Under the pieces are notes generated by a model. It did not search any database. It was not told the origin of the DNA and was given only the letters and a program-made list of their open reading frames with translations. A program made the position numbers and the translations under genes. This document shows, piece by piece, positions 47,029 to 57,370 of a stretch of DNA of 64,000 bases (positions are counted from its first letter, which is position 1; the number at the start of each line of letters is the position of its first letter). Source of the DNA: Cedecea neteri NBRC 105707 = ATCC 33855 (GTDB lineage Bacteria > Pseudomonadota > Gammaproteobacteria > Enterobacterales > Enterobacteriaceae). The stretch spans positions 62,001 through 126,000 of the forward strand of contig NZ_BCTL01000016.1 of assembly GCF_001571265.1 (NCBI RefSeq), in the 5' to 3' direction.

Positions 47029-48618
47029 TCAGGCGAGCGCCAGCAGCTGACGCGTGTAGTCGCTTTGTGGGGCGCTAAATATCTGCCTGCAGTCTCCCTG
47101 TTCGACAACTTCTCCCTGACGCAGTACCACCATCTGATGGCAAAGCGCTTTCACCACCTGCAAATCATGGCTGATGAAGATATAAGCCAGGCGGTGTTTT
47201 TCCTGCAAAGATTTTAGCAGCGTCAGAATTTGGGCCTGAACTGACCGGTCGAGCGAAGAGGTGGGTTCATCCAGGACGATAAGCTGCGGCTGTAAAATCA
47301 ACGCTCTGGCAATAGCGATGCGCTGACGCTGGCCGCCGGAAAACTCAGCCGGGTAGCGGTGCAACATGTCTGCCTGCAGCCCGACCTCTTCCAGCGCCTG
47401 AATCACTTTGGTCTGACGTTCTGCGGCGTTTAACGCCGGATGATGTACCCGCAGGCCTTCCTCTACAATTTGCAGCACATCCAGGCGTGGATTCAGTGCC
47501 GAATTAGGATCCTGGAACACGACCTGCACCCGACGGCGCAGCGGCAGCAGCTGTTTGCGGTTGAGCTGGTGGAGCGGCTGACCGTCGAACCAGACTGCGC
47601 CGGTAGAATGAATTAATCGCAGTAGCGCCAGGCCGGTGGTGCTTTTGCCCGATCCTGACTCTCCAACCAGCCCCAGGCTCTCTCCAGGGCGCAGCTCAAA
47701 ACTGAGATTTTTCAGCCCGTAGTGATGGCCCACCGTTCTTTTCAGCAGGCCCCGGCGAATGGGAAACGCGACCTGCAGATCCTCAACTTTGAGCAGGGGG
47801 TTAACGCCCGCAGCAAGGGGGACGGGGTCGCCTGACGGTTCTGCATTCAACAGCTGTTGGGTATAAGGATGCCGGGGATGAGTGAACAGATCGGTGGTGG
47901 GTTGTTGCTCCACGCATTTGCCGTGACGCATAACCGCCACATTGTCCGCCAGCTTTTTCACGATACTCAGGTTGTGGGTGATAAACAGCAGGCCCATGTT
48001 CAGCTCCTGCTTCAACTCTTGCAGCAACTGCAGGATTTGCGCCTGGACCGAAACATCCAGCGCGGTTGTCGGCTCATCGGCAATCAGCAATTCAGGGCGG
48101 GTTAGCAGCGCCATCGCAATCATAACGCGCTGGCGTTCGCCACCGGACAGCAGGTGAGGGTAGTCCTGAAGCCGGGTCGCGGGGTTGCGGATCCCCACGC
48201 GATCGAGGCAGGTAAGGATCTCCGCACGGGCAGCTTCAGGCCGCATTCCCCGGTGCAGAGAGAGCACCTCATACAGTTGCTTTTCGAGGGTGTGCAAGGG
48301 ATTGAGCGACACCATCGGTTCCTGAAAGATCATTGCGATTTTGTTGCCGCGCACGCCACGCAGCGCCTTTTCCGGGGCGTTTAACAGGTCGTTGCCGTGA
48401 AACAAAATTTCCCCGGAGGGATAAACCACAGGCGGAGACGGCAGCAGGCGCAGCACGGAAAGCGCCGTCACGCTTTTGCCTGAGCCAGACTCGCCGACCA
48501 GCGCGAGCGTTTCACCCGCTTCCACCTGAAGCGATACCGAGTCCACCACCTGGCGCAGCGTTTTACCTTGCTGAAAAGCAATAGAAAGATCGTTGATAGC
48601 GAGTAGCGGAGTCGTCAT
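47029..48618 (-). CDS. yejF: YejF, ABC importer ATPase (duplicated)
   Basis: ATP-binding subunit of the YejABEF oligopeptide/microcin C importer, 529 aa as in E. coli. Two complete ABC domains are fused: the first with Walker [10 protein letters not shown] and signature [10 protein letters not shown], the second with GESGSGKST and [10 protein letters not shown]. It is the last gene of the operon, 2 nt after yejE. Confidence 0.96.
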   Translation of the reverse strand: MTTPLLAINDLSIAFQQGKTLRQVVDSVSLQVEAGETLALVGESGSGKSVTALSVLRLLPSPPVVYPSGEILFHGNDLLNAPEKALRGVRGNKIAMIFQEPMVSLNPLHTLEKQLYEVLSLHRGMRPEAARAEILTCLDRVGIRNPATRLQDYPHLLSGGERQRVMIAMALLTRPELLIADEPTTALDVSVQAQILQLLQELKQELNMGLLFITHNLSIVKKLADNVAVMRHGKCVEQQPTTDLFTHPRHPYTQQLLNAEPSGDPVPLAAGVNPLLKVEDLQVAFPIRRGLLKRTVGHHYGLKNLSFELRPGESLGLVGESGSGKSTTGLALLRLIHSTGAVWFDGQPLHQLNRKQLLPLRRRVQVVFQDPNSALNPRLDVLQIVEEGLRVHHPALNAAERQTKVIQALEEVGLQADMLHRYPAEFSGGQRQRIAIARALILQPQLIVLDEPTSSLDRSVQAQILTLLKSLQEKHRLAYIFISHDLQVVKALCHQMVVLRQGEVVEQGDCRQIFSAPQSDYTRQLLALA

Positions 48619-48620
48619 AG

Positions 48621-49646
48621 TCAGCGCGCCTTAGCCGGATCAAAGGCGTCACGAACCGCTTCGCCAATAAAAATTAACAGGGAGAGCAAAATGGCCAGAG
48701 ATAAGAAGGCGGAGATACCCAGCCACGGCGCCTGAAGGTTGTTTTTGCCCTGTAGCACTAGCTCCCCCAGCGACGGCGACCCCAGCGGCAGGCCAAAGCC
48801 GAGGAAATCCAGTGAGGTCAGGGTCGTTATCGATGCGCACAGAATAAAGGGCAGGAAGGTCAGGGTGGCCACCATGGCGTTAGGCAGCATATGGCGGGTC
48901 ATGATTGACCAGTCGCCGACGCCCATCGCCCGCGCCGCGCGAATATAGTCGAAGTTGCGGGTGCGCAAAAACTCTGCCCGCACAACGCCCACCAGCCCCA
49001 TCCAGCCAAATAAAACGGTAATGCCCAGCAGCCACCAAAAATTGGGCTGCACCACGCTGGAGAGCATGATTATCAAAAACAGCGTCGGCATGCCGGACCA
49101 GACTTCAATCAGCCTCTGCCCCCACAGGTCGATGCGTCCGCCGTAATAGCCCTGTACCGCCCCGGCCAGAACACCAATAATGCTGGAGAAAAAGGTCAGC
49201 AGCAGGCCGAAGAGCACGGAAATACGCGTCCCGTAGAGGATCCTCGCCAGCACATCGCTGCCGTTGGCGTCGGTGCCAAGCCAGTTTTGTGCGCTGGGCG
49301 GCGAAGGAAAAGGCACGTTGCTGGCGTAGTTGATGGTGTTGCTGCTAAAGCGGATCGGCGCCCAGAGGATCCAGCCTTTTTCATTCAGGCGTTCCGTTAG
49401 CCACGGATCCTGGTAGTCCGCGGGAGTCGAGAGTGGGCCGCCAAAATCACTTTCGCTGTAGTTTTTCAGCGCCGGGAACCAGAGCTTGCCTTCGTAGCTC
49501 ACCACCAGTGGGCGCTCGTTGGCGACCAGCTCTGCCCCCATGCTCAGGACAAAAATCAGCGCAAAGATCCACAGCGACCAGTAGCCGCGACGGTTCTGGC
49601 GAAAACGCGCCCAGCGCGCCTGGTTTACCGGACTTAATCGGCTCAT
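48621..49646 (-). CDS. yejE: YejE, ABC importer permease
   Basis: Inner-membrane permease of the YejABEF importer, 341 aa. It belongs to the DppC/OppC type, with an N-terminal membrane segment (about 25-45), a large periplasmic loop and five C-terminal segments. The EAA-loop region reads [21 protein letters not shown]. It overlaps yejB by 4 nt. Confidence 0.95.
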   Translation of the reverse strand: MSRLSPVNQARWARFRQNRRGYWSLWIFALIFVLSMGAELVANERPLVVSYEGKLWFPALKNYSESDFGGPLSTPADYQDPWLTERLNEKGWILWAPIRFSSNTINYASNVPFPSPPSAQNWLGTDANGSDVLARILYGTRISVLFGLLLTFFSSIIGVLAGAVQGYYGGRIDLWGQRLIEVWSGMPTLFLIIMLSSVVQPNFWWLLGITVLFGWMGLVGVVRAEFLRTRNFDYIRAARAMGVGDWSIMTRHMLPNAMVATLTFLPFILCASITTLTSLDFLGFGLPLGSPSLGELVLQGKNNLQAPWLGISAFLSLAILLSLLIFIGEAVRDAFDPAKAR

Positions 49647-50740
49647 CCTCGTCCCTCAAAATCAATACGGGGATCGACCAGCGTGTAGGTGACATCGCTG
49701 ATGATGTTGGTCAGCAGGCCAATCAAACTAAAAATATAAAGGGTGCCGAAAATCACCGGGTAGTCGCGCGAAATAGTGGCTTCATAGCCCAGCAGGCCCA
49801 GCCCGTTAAGCGAGAACATCACCTCAATCAGCAGCGAGCCAGTGAAGAACATGCTGATAAACGTCGCCGGGAAACCGGCAATCACCAGCAGCATCGCGTT
49901 ACGAAAGACGTGGCGATAAAGAATTTTTTTCTCATCCAGGCCTTTGGCTCGCGCCGTCACCACATACTGCTTGCGAATCTCATCGAGAAAGGAGTTTTTC
50001 GTCAGCATGGTTAACGTGGCAAAGCCGCCGATGACCGTCGCCAGCACCGGCAGCGTGATATGCCACAGGTAGTCGGTAATTTTGCTGTACCAGGGTAGGG
50101 CGTCAAAATTGGCTGACGTTAGTCCCCGTAGCGGGAACCAGTCGAGATAAGTCCCGCCGGCAAACAGTACAATCAGCAGGATGGCAAACAAAAATGCCGG
50201 AATGGCGTAGCCAATAATAATGAAAATGCTGCTCCAGATATCAAAGCTACTGCCGTTGCTCACCGCCTTACGGATCCCCAACGGAATCGACACCATATAG
50301 ATAATCAGCGTGCTCCACAGCCCGATGGAAATGGAGACGGGGAGACTGTCTTTGATCAGCTTAATCACCGAGGAGCTACGGAACAGGCTATTGCCGAAGT
50401 CGAAACGTAAATAGTCGCCGAGCATAGTGAAATAACGTTCGTGCAGCGGTTTGTCGAACCCGTAGCGGTGCACAATATCGGCTATGACTTCCGGGTCAAG
50501 GCCTCGCCCCCCGCGATACTGGCTGCTGGTAGCGTCACCCACGCCCGTTCGGGCATGACCGCTGCCCATGGCGTTGTTGCTCACGCCGGGCATGCCGGTT
50601 GTGTGGCCCATTTGTATTGCGGCAATGGCCTGATCCACCGGCCCACCGGGGGCAATCTGCACGATGAAAAAGTTAATAGTGATTATCGCCCACAGCGTGG
50701 GAATGATAAGCAGCAAACGCCGCAGGATATAGGCGCCCAC
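49643..50740 (-). CDS. yejB: YejB, ABC importer permease
   Basis: DppB/OppB-type permease partner of YejE, 365 aa (E. coli 364). It starts [19 protein letters not shown], typical of this family, and carries the EAA motif [21 protein letters not shown]. It begins 1 nt after the yejA stop. Confidence 0.95.
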   Translation of the reverse strand: MGAYILRRLLLIIPTLWAIITINFFIVQIAPGGPVDQAIAAIQMGHTTGMPGVSNNAMGSGHARTGVGDATSSQYRGGRGLDPEVIADIVHRYGFDKPLHERYFTMLGDYLRFDFGNSLFRSSSVIKLIKDSLPVSISIGLWSTLIIYMVSIPLGIRKAVSNGSSFDIWSSIFIIIGYAIPAFLFAILLIVLFAGGTYLDWFPLRGLTSANFDALPWYSKITDYLWHITLPVLATVIGGFATLTMLTKNSFLDEIRKQYVVTARAKGLDEKKILYRHVFRNAMLLVIAGFPATFISMFFTGSLLIEVMFSLNGLGLLGYEATISRDYPVIFGTLYIFSLIGLLTNIISDVTYTLVDPRIDFEGRG

Positions 50741-50741
50741 G

Positions 50742-52571
50742 TTAGTCCCCCTGACGCCGGTCGGCGGGCAGCTTCGCCGCTTTGTTTACGTCATACCACC
50801 AGTTATCAAAACCCGTGCTGTAGAGCGGGTGAATGGCGGGGCGGGAGAACTTATTCCACCAGGCCAGGCGGTCGGCCGACATATACCACATTGGCAGCAT
50901 ATAGTTGTTCCAGGTCAGCACGCGGTCAAGGGCACGGCCCAGCGGCAGCAGTTTTTTCTTGTCGCCCTGGTTGGCGATAATCATCTCAATAAGCTTGTCG
51001 ACCACCGGGCTTTGCACCCCTGGCGCGTTATAGCTGGAATTGATGTACTCCGATGCCCAAATAATTTGCAAACTCGGGCTTGGGTAAGGCATGGCGCTGT
51101 ATAAACTTGGCATCATGTCGTAATCACGGCTGCGCAGGCGGCTTGAAAGCTGCGAGTTATCAACCTGGCGGATATTCATGATGATGCCCAGGCGCTGCAA
51201 ATTGCGCTGGAACGGGAGGATCCATTGCGTGTTGCCGGTCGTGCCGGTCAGCAGTTCGAACACAAACGGCTGGCCGGTGCTGACGTTTACCAGCTTCTGG
51301 TCTTTTAATTCCCAACCCGCTTCTTTGAGCAGGCTGAGCGCCTTGAGCAGGTTCTCCCGGTCAAACCCGCGTCCGTCGGATTTAGGCGGGTTATAAATAG
51401 AAGTGAAAACCTCCGACGGGAGATCTTTTTTCATCGGCGCCAGCAGCATCAGTTCGTCGGCATCCGGGTAGCCGCGAGCAGCGTATTCTGTATTCTGAAA
51501 ATAGCTGTTGGCCCGGCTGTAAGCGCCATAAAACAGCGCCTTGTTCATCCACTCAAAATCAAAGGCCAGGCCGATGGCTTCCCTTACCCGGCGGTCGCTG
51601 AAAATGGGGCGCTGGATGTTGAACGCCAGCCAGCGGGTGTCCTGGGCGGATTCGTTTTTTTGCTCATCCTTGACGATGTAATGGTTGCTGAAGTTTTTCC
51701 CGATGTAGCGCGTGGCCCAGTTTTTGGCTGAGACTTCAGTGCGATAATCAAATGCCCCGGCCTTGAACGCCTCAAAAGCCACGTCATCATCGAGATAATA
51801 GTCGTAGCGGATGGTATTAAAGTTCCAGCGCCCGCGGTTTACGGGCAGATTTGCTGCCCAATAGTCACGGACTCGAGAATAGATGATGTATTGCCCCATT
51901 TTCCAGTCGGTGATTTTGTAAGGCCCGCTGGAAAGCGGCGGGGAAGAGAGCGGGTCGCTCAGCTTGTGGTCTTTCCAGAACTTTTCCGGGAACACCGGGA
52001 GCGAAAACAGGCCCAGCATTCGGTCTTTACTCGGCGTGGCAAGCTCAATACGCACGGTGAGCGGCGCAATGGCGCGTACCGTCGCTCCCTTGTAAATCAG
52101 ACGGAATTGCGGCACGCCTTCCGTCATGAATTTATTGAAGGTGAAGGCGACGTCTTCGGCGGTAATCGGGCTGCCGTCCTGAAAGCGCGCGCGCGGGTTA
52201 ATGGACACTTCGGCCCAGGCAAAGTTGGACGGGTAGCGGGCCATCTCGGCAATCAAAGGATAATAGCTGCCGGGTTCGTCATCGGAAGTGGTGAACAGCG
52301 TGTCGTACAGCGTGTCAGTGCGAACGCCCGGATTCCCCCGCATGGCATAACGGTTGAAATTATCAAAAGTGCCAATGGCCGAGAGCGTGATATTGCCGCC
52401 CTTGGGGGCGGCGGGATTGACGTAATCAAACTGCGTGAAGTTGACGGCGTACTTAGGATCGCCCAGTACGGCAAAGGAGTAGCTTTCGTTTATCTCTGCG
52501 GCGCGTAGCGTGAGGGAAAGGGTGCTCAGGCAAAGCAGCATCAGTGCACGTACAGCTTTTGTCATCTTCAT
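50742..52571 (-). CDS. yejA: YejA, periplasmic peptide-binding protein
   Basis: SBP family 5 solute-binding protein of the YejABEF importer, 609 aa (E. coli 604). The signal peptide is at 1-24 (cleavage near LRA-AEINES). The SBP5 core includes the region [16 protein letters not shown] and [17 protein letters not shown]. It is the first gene of yejABEF. In E. coli the system imports microcin C and peptides. Confidence 0.95.
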   Translation of the reverse strand: MKMTKAVRALMLLCLSTLSLTLRAAEINESYSFAVLGDPKYAVNFTQFDYVNPAAPKGGNITLSAIGTFDNFNRYAMRGNPGVRTDTLYDTLFTTSDDEPGSYYPLIAEMARYPSNFAWAEVSINPRARFQDGSPITAEDVAFTFNKFMTEGVPQFRLIYKGATVRAIAPLTVRIELATPSKDRMLGLFSLPVFPEKFWKDHKLSDPLSSPPLSSGPYKITDWKMGQYIIYSRVRDYWAANLPVNRGRWNFNTIRYDYYLDDDVAFEAFKAGAFDYRTEVSAKNWATRYIGKNFSNHYIVKDEQKNESAQDTRWLAFNIQRPIFSDRRVREAIGLAFDFEWMNKALFYGAYSRANSYFQNTEYAARGYPDADELMLLAPMKKDLPSEVFTSIYNPPKSDGRGFDRENLLKALSLLKEAGWELKDQKLVNVSTGQPFVFELLTGTTGNTQWILPFQRNLQRLGIIMNIRQVDNSQLSSRLRSRDYDMMPSLYSAMPYPSPSLQIIWASEYINSSYNAPGVQSPVVDKLIEMIIANQGDKKKLLPLGRALDRVLTWNNYMLPMWYMSADRLAWWNKFSRPAIHPLYSTGFDNWWYDVNKAAKLPADRRQGD

Positions 52572-52673
52572 TCCTTGCCCGGTGGATGGGAAAGCGCAGG
52601 CGACACGCGGCTGCGCCCGGTAAGCCCATGATGGTTAATCATAAGTTAGCCGGTGAAGAATGCGCAATGCCTG

Positions 52674-54254
52674 TCAGTCTTTCAATTCGTCATAAAGCGT
52701 GTGGGAGGGGTTCCAGCTAACGAGCTGGCTCAGGGTAAGCGGGCGGCTGAAGTAATAGCCCTGCAGGAAATTACAGCCGCGTTCGATAAGCCATTTCGCC
52801 TGCTCCGGCGTTTCAACCCCTTCTGCTACCGTGTTCATGTTCAGGCGTTGGGCAAGCGTCAGCACGGCGTCCAGCACCGGCGCGGTCACCGTTTCCATGC
52901 CGATAGAGTTGACGAAGCCACGGTCGATTTTCAGGTAATCCAGCGTAAAACGCTCCAGGTAAATCAGCGCGCTGTGGCCGGTGCCGAAGTCATCAACTGC
53001 GATTTCAAACCCCTGTTCGTGCAGCCACGCGAAAATGCCCATCGCCTCTTTTTCTTTCAGCATGTCTCGTTCGGTTATCTCAAACACTAACTGGAAATGG
53101 TGTGGCGGCAGTGAAGCGGCGAAGGTCTGAATATCTTGCTTAAACGTCGGGGAGTGAAGATGGCTTGGGGCCAGATTCACCCCCAGCTTGGCCCCGGCGG
53201 GCAGAACTTTTTGCAGCGTGGGTGCATCCTGGGCAATCAATTCAAACAAATGGCGCGTGAGTGGCACAATCAACTGCTGAGCTTCGGCAAAGCCAATAAA
53301 CGCATCCGGGGGGATCATGCCCGCCGTTGGGTGCTCCCAGCGCATCAGCACCTCTATACCACGCATCTGCAGAGCCTGTGAGTCGACCACGGGCTGGTAA
53401 ACAACAAAAAATTGCCCCCGCTTGATGCCGGTAAGAATTTCTTTTCCGGCACGTACTTTCACCGAGAGAAAGTAACCGCACAGCGCGGCGCTCAGCAGAC
53501 CGGATAATAACCCAGCCAGAATGGCCAGTTGAATGTCCTCAAGCGGCCACGGAGTGCCATAAATGTAGAGTTTAATTGGGTAACCGCTAAGGACAGAAAT
53601 TCTGGTGGGCGAGGGGGGAAGTTCATCGATATTTATCACGTCCGGTGAATAGGAGGTGAGCGCTTTGTTACCCACCACCAGCGCCATAGAACTGATGTCT
53701 TGCTGGCGGGAGGTGAAAACCAGATAAGGCGTGAGATTGACGTTTAGCGTGGTGAAAACGCCACGTCCCGAAGCCAGCGGGTTGAGAAACCAGGCGGCAA
53801 TTACCGGCTTGCCCGGCATCATCGGCGTGCCGTTCATAATAGCCAGATCGACGGCTTTATTGATGTTCAGTTCGGGCTCCAGCGCATCCATCGACATTTC
53901 CATGCTGCCGGTGGCGGAAGAGCAGTAGGCGATGCCGTTACGCACCAGCAAAAAGGCTCGTACGTTGGGATTAAAAGCCGCGCGGGAAGTGAGCTCGCCG
54001 CTGACTCTCTCACATTCATTCATGGTTAAAGGCTGAATACCGTCGGCGGTGGCGTGAAGATCTTTAAAGAAGGTATCAAGGTAGTTGCTGATGTCGCGAG
54101 AGAGGAGATTATAGGCGGACTCACGCTTTGAGTGGAGCGCCAGGCTGGTTATCCCGCCGATGAATAATGCGGCAAATAAGCCCATCAGAAGGCTAAACGC
54201 GACTATCTGTTTTGGGGTGCTGAAGTAGCGCGAAAAAATATTCTTATAAGACAT
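52674..54254 (-). CDS. pdeN: PdeN (Rtn), CSS-motif EAL c-di-GMP phosphodiesterase
   Basis: Membrane-bound c-di-GMP phosphodiesterase, 526 aa (E. coli 518). TM1 is at about 17-41. The periplasmic CSS-motif sensor has Cys111-Ser-Ser. TM2 is at about 238-260, and a C-terminal EAL domain begins near 270. The EAL signature reads EVLMRW, and the DDFGTGHSAL, KIDRGF and NTVAEGVET motifs are intact, so catalysis is expected. In CSS-type enzymes periplasmic redox (DsbA/DsbB) is known to control activity. Confidence 0.93.
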   Translation of the reverse strand: MSYKNIFSRYFSTPKQIVAFSLLMGLFAALFIGGITSLALHSKRESAYNLLSRDISNYLDTFFKDLHATADGIQPLTMNECERVSGELTSRAAFNPNVRAFLLVRNGIAYCSSATGSMEMSMDALEPELNINKAVDLAIMNGTPMMPGKPVIAAWFLNPLASGRGVFTTLNVNLTPYLVFTSRQQDISSMALVVGNKALTSYSPDVINIDELPPSPTRISVLSGYPIKLYIYGTPWPLEDIQLAILAGLLSGLLSAALCGYFLSVKVRAGKEILTGIKRGQFFVVYQPVVDSQALQMRGIEVLMRWEHPTAGMIPPDAFIGFAEAQQLIVPLTRHLFELIAQDAPTLQKVLPAGAKLGVNLAPSHLHSPTFKQDIQTFAASLPPHHFQLVFEITERDMLKEKEAMGIFAWLHEQGFEIAVDDFGTGHSALIYLERFTLDYLKIDRGFVNSIGMETVTAPVLDAVLTLAQRLNMNTVAEGVETPEQAKWLIERGCNFLQGYYFSRPLTLSQLVSWNPSHTLYDELKD

Positions 54255-54412
54255 GGATGTATGAGTCCCGCAGGGGCAAGCGAATCATCGTTTGTTTTAT
54301 GCTTTTTTCTGACTATAACCCATAACCAGGAAATTGTTTAATTTGTTTCATAGGGTAACTATTCGATGTTTCGTTTTTCAGAGGAAAGAGTAACCAGCTG
54401 AATTACAGGCAT

Positions 54413-54440
54413 AAAAAAACGCTGCGTTGGCAGCGTTTTT
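54413..54440. terminator. mepS terminator
   Basis: AACGCTGC / GCAGCGTT stem with a GTTG loop and flanking A-run and T-run, downstream of mepS on the minus strand. Confidence 0.9.
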
Positions 54441-54504
54441 AACGTTGGTACTTTGCTGAGTAGCCAAGGGAATAACTCTCAACAAAACATATCTTGCGGC
54501 GGCG

Positions 54505-55071
54505 TTAGCTGCGGCTTAGCACTCTGCGTGCTTCGTTGTAACGCTTCTTCCAGTAAGGTTCATCCATGCTGGAAATCACCACCCCGCTGCTGGTGGAAGC
54601 ATGTACAAATTGGTTATTCCCAATGTAGATGCCCACATGGCGCCCGGTTGAACCGGCACGGAACAGCACTAAATCGCCGGTGCGTAATTTATTACGCGAA
54701 ACAGATTTACCGGACTCCTGCTGCTCAGACGTTGAACGAGGCAGGGTCAAACCAAACTGCTCCTGGAACGTGCGTTGCACGAAGGCAGAACAATCGATAC
54801 CTGCTCTGCTGCTGCCGCCAAGACGGTAGCGTACCCCTTTCCAGCTCGCGTACTGATCCATAATGCGCGACTTCACGTCAACATTACGAACCATCTCTTC
54901 GAATTCATCCTGAGAGGCTTGCAGTAAAAAACTATCTTTTTCACCGACTGCATGCGTCTCAGAATGCATATTTGCTGTGTTAGTCGAACTACAGGCGGAA
55001 AGCATAACTGCTACCGCAATCGCGGGGATTGCCCGCAAGATGTATCTCAAAATAGGCTGAGATTTGACCAT
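54505..55071 (-). CDS. mepS: MepS (Spr), murein DD-endopeptidase lipoprotein
   Basis: Outer-membrane lipoprotein that cleaves D-Ala-mDAP cross-links to allow cell-wall growth. It has 188 aa, the same as in E. coli. The lipobox LSAC places lipidated Cys27. The NlpC/P60 catalytic triad Cys94 (GIDCSAF), His145 (GRHVGIY) and His157 (FVHAST) is intact. Its level is controlled post-translationally by NlpI-Prc in E. coli. Confidence 0.96.
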   Translation of the reverse strand: MVKSQPILRYILRAIPAIAVAVMLSACSSTNTANMHSETHAVGEKDSFLLQASQDEFEEMVRNVDVKSRIMDQYASWKGVRYRLGGSSRAGIDCSAFVQRTFQEQFGLTLPRSTSEQQESGKSVSRNKLRTGDLVLFRAGSTGRHVGIYIGNNQFVHASTSSGVVISSMDEPYWKKRYNEARRVLSRS

Positions 55072-55491
55072 TTTGTTTGTTTTCCCTTGATGTCCTTAAC
55101 GAATAATTCGTTATACAAAAATACCAACGTGACGAGACTAATTACCTAAAAGCCACGAGACAATTATTCATGCACAAAAATGTGGAACATCGCACACTTT
55201 TATTCACAGCACAAATAGATCAGCCGCAGAGCAAACTTTCCCGAGACTACCCGATAAAACCGGGCTATGCGAGCGTTTTTATTCTTATTTTTATAAGAAA
55301 TTGTGATGATTCGTCGCGAAAGGTTATTTCGAACAAATGATCGGCGATGCCGCTGGTTTTATCGCCAGGTCATTCAAATTGAAGTGGATTTTGTGTGAGT
55401 AAATATTCATCTGGTTGTCATAATGATGAAAAAACAAGCAAGAGCCTCTGCTGGCTCCCGCCTGTTGACTATCTTTATCACTTATTCATCG
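55072..55491 (-). other. mepS upstream region and lpxT 3' end
   Basis: 420 nt without a gene. Near mepS lies the palindrome TAACGAAT-A-ATTCGTTA (55097-55113). Most of the rest is AT-rich without recognised sites. At the far end, the hairpin GAGCC-AGCAGA-GGCTC (minus strand, 55442-55457) is followed 7 nt later by TTTTTT and is a plausible lpxT terminator. Confidence 0.65.
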
Positions 55492-56196
55492 TTAGCGAGG
55501 GATTTTATATTTTCCTGGTACTGTGTGATTCAGTACAGAAATTAACCGATCGCTAATTGGGGTTAATAGTACCCAGGGCAGGCCAACCAGGGCAATAGAG
55601 ACTGACCCGACATAGACATCGGTAAACCAGTGCGCGCCGATCATGATTCTTGGCGAAGAGAAGATAAAGAAGATCGCGACGGCAATAAGAAACGCGCGTA
55701 GGCCGAAATAACGCAGCATAAAACCGGTGAAGATGAGCAGCATCAGGCCGTGATCGCCTGGGAAGCTGTCGCTAGAGGCATCTTTCGTCGGGAAGTGCAG
55801 CAGTTCGCTGACGCGATGAATGTCGGGGAAGAACAGCGTCGGGCTGGCGTGTGCCACCGGAATAAGGTGGCCGAGTTGATTAATCACCACGGCGCACAGC
55901 AGCATCACCACGCCCATCAGTACCAGATGGCGGCGACCTGCGCCGTCTTCATGCAGCCAGAACCACGAGAACAACGCGCCCATTGCCAGCAGCGAAATAC
56001 CGTCGAAGGCCCGGTTATTGGTGATGGCAATCAGCGTTAAAAAGGTATGGCTCTTGACCAGTTCATTATTAAAGAAATGGAACAGCGAGGCATCAATATT
56101 GAACCAAAATCCATGGTTCTCGGGCAGGTACCAGCTAAAGAACAGGGCAAAGCCCAGAGCGTTCAGCAGCAGGATGAGAGGGAGGCGATTAATCAT
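55492..56196 (-). CDS. lpxT: LpxT (YeiU), lipid A 1-diphosphate synthase
   Basis: Inner-membrane PAP2-family enzyme that transfers phosphate from undecaprenyl pyrophosphate to lipid A at position 1. It has 234 aa (E. coli 237). About six membrane segments are seen. PAP2 motifs are KDASSDSFPGDHG and SPRIMIGAHWFTD. ATG 56196 (MINRLPL) fits the E. coli start; the longer frame to 56217 is less likely. Confidence 0.93.
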   Translation of the reverse strand: MINRLPLILLLNALGFALFFSWYLPENHGFWFNIDASLFHFFNNELVKSHTFLTLIAITNNRAFDGISLLAMGALFSWFWLHEDGAGRRHLVLMGVVMLLCAVVINQLGHLIPVAHASPTLFFPDIHRVSELLHFPTKDASSDSFPGDHGLMLLIFTGFMLRYFGLRAFLIAVAIFFIFSSPRIMIGAHWFTDVYVGSVSIALVGLPWVLLTPISDRLISVLNHTVPGKYKIPR

Positions 56197-56241
56197 GATA
56201 CAGCTTCTAAATCTCATTACGGGGGCGGAAAGGTAGACGTG

Positions 56242-57219
56242 TCAACTTAAACGTAAGCTCAACAGGCTGGATTGCAGGGCGTTCCAGTCGGGCTGAGCCG
56301 GGTGTATCAATTCGATGCGGCTATCCAGCGGCGGCGCGGATTGCGTTTCAATATGCAGGTCGTTGCCCTGGCGATTGATACGCACCAGGCCTTCGGGAAT
56401 ACGCAGCACGCCTTTAACTCGTTCGACCGGGGCAAGACGCGCCCACTCCAGCAGGCCAATGGTGTCGAAAACGGTTTCTTCATCGAAAATCCAGCCACAG
56501 GCGTAATAACCCTGCCCGCTGTTCACGCTCCGACGCCAGCGCTGGTGCCCCGGAAGGCTCAGTGCGGCAAGGCCATGAGGGACCGATTGGGCATGCTGGT
56601 GCTCAGGGCTGTGTGGCAGCTCACGCTGATTCAGTCTTGGTCTGTCGAGAAGCGCAATGTCGACGGCCCCTTTTTCCGCATGCACCCGTTCGCGGTTATC
56701 GCCATTATGTTGATACCAGCGCTCCAAAGCCGTTTGGCTTTCCGCCGTGGCGCGATCTTGTTTATTTGCCACAATGACGTCCGCCGCAGCAAGCTGGTCG
56801 CGGAAGTTGTCATTATTCAGGGCTTTTTCGTCCAGAAGCTGGCGGGCGTCCAGCAGGCAAAGTGTGGCCCGCAGATCAATCCACGGCTGATATACGTCGG
56901 CTGTGAGCATATCCAGGATTTGTTTCGGGTGGCCGAGGCCGGTAGGTTCAATCAGCAAGCGGTCGGGCTTGCCCTGGCGCAGCAGCGTATTGAGGCCAAC
57001 CTGCATCGGCAGGCCGTTAACGCAGCACATACAGCCGCCAGGGATCTCCTTCAGCAGCGCGCCGCTGTCTGCCAGCAGTGCGCCATCAATGCCCACTTCG
57101 CCAAATTCATTGACCAACACCGCCCACTTTTCATCAGCGGGCTTATTGGCCAGTAAATGCAAAATAGTGGTGGTTTTACCGCTGCCCAGAAAGCCGGTAA
57201 TTAAATTCGTTTTTGTCAC
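56242..57219 (-). CDS. yeiR: YeiR, COG0523 zinc-binding GTPase (GTG start)
   Basis: P-loop GTPase of the COG0523/CobW metallochaperone family, zinc-linked in E. coli. It has 325 aa (E. coli 328). Walker A GFLGSGKTT, the metal motif GGCMCC and the guanine-specificity NKQD are visible; a modestly His-rich linker (HSPEHQHAQSVPH) precedes the C-terminal domain. GTG 57219 (VTKTNLITGF) has CGGAG upstream and matches the E. coli start; a frame to 57258 adds 13 unsupported residues. Confidence 0.93.
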   Translation of the reverse strand: MTKTNLITGFLGSGKTTTILHLLANKPADEKWAVLVNEFGEVGIDGALLADSGALLKEIPGGCMCCVNGLPMQVGLNTLLRQGKPDRLLIEPTGLGHPKQILDMLTADVYQPWIDLRATLCLLDARQLLDEKALNNDNFRDQLAAADVIVANKQDRATAESQTALERWYQHNGDNRERVHAEKGAVDIALLDRPRLNQRELPHSPEHQHAQSVPHGLAALSLPGHQRWRRSVNSGQGYYACGWIFDEETVFDTIGLLEWARLAPVERVKGVLRIPEGLVRINRQGNDLHIETQSAPPLDSRIELIHPAQPDWNALQSSLLSLRLS

Positions 57220-57322
57220 GGTGACTCCGGGGGGTTTACTGCCTGTAAACCACGTCAATCTATCAGTGATTATTCATTATTTACGCTGACTATCCTGACG
57301 ACAACCCGGTGAAAAGAGAAGC

Positions 57323-57359
57323 CTTAACGCGGCTTACCGCACGGTAAGACCACGTTAAG
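57323..57359 (-). terminator. yeiQ terminator
   Basis: CTTAACG...CTTACCG pairs with CGGTAAG...CGTTAAG (about 17 bp with one bulge and one G-T pair) around a 2-nt core. On the minus strand it is followed by a pyrimidine-rich tract (CTTCTCTTTTC). Confidence 0.7.
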
Positions 57360-57370
57360 CGCATTGATTG

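Noticed and set aside
56272..57156. A 294-codon open frame antisense to yeiR
   Set aside because: Shadow of yeiR; no ribosome site and no family similarity.
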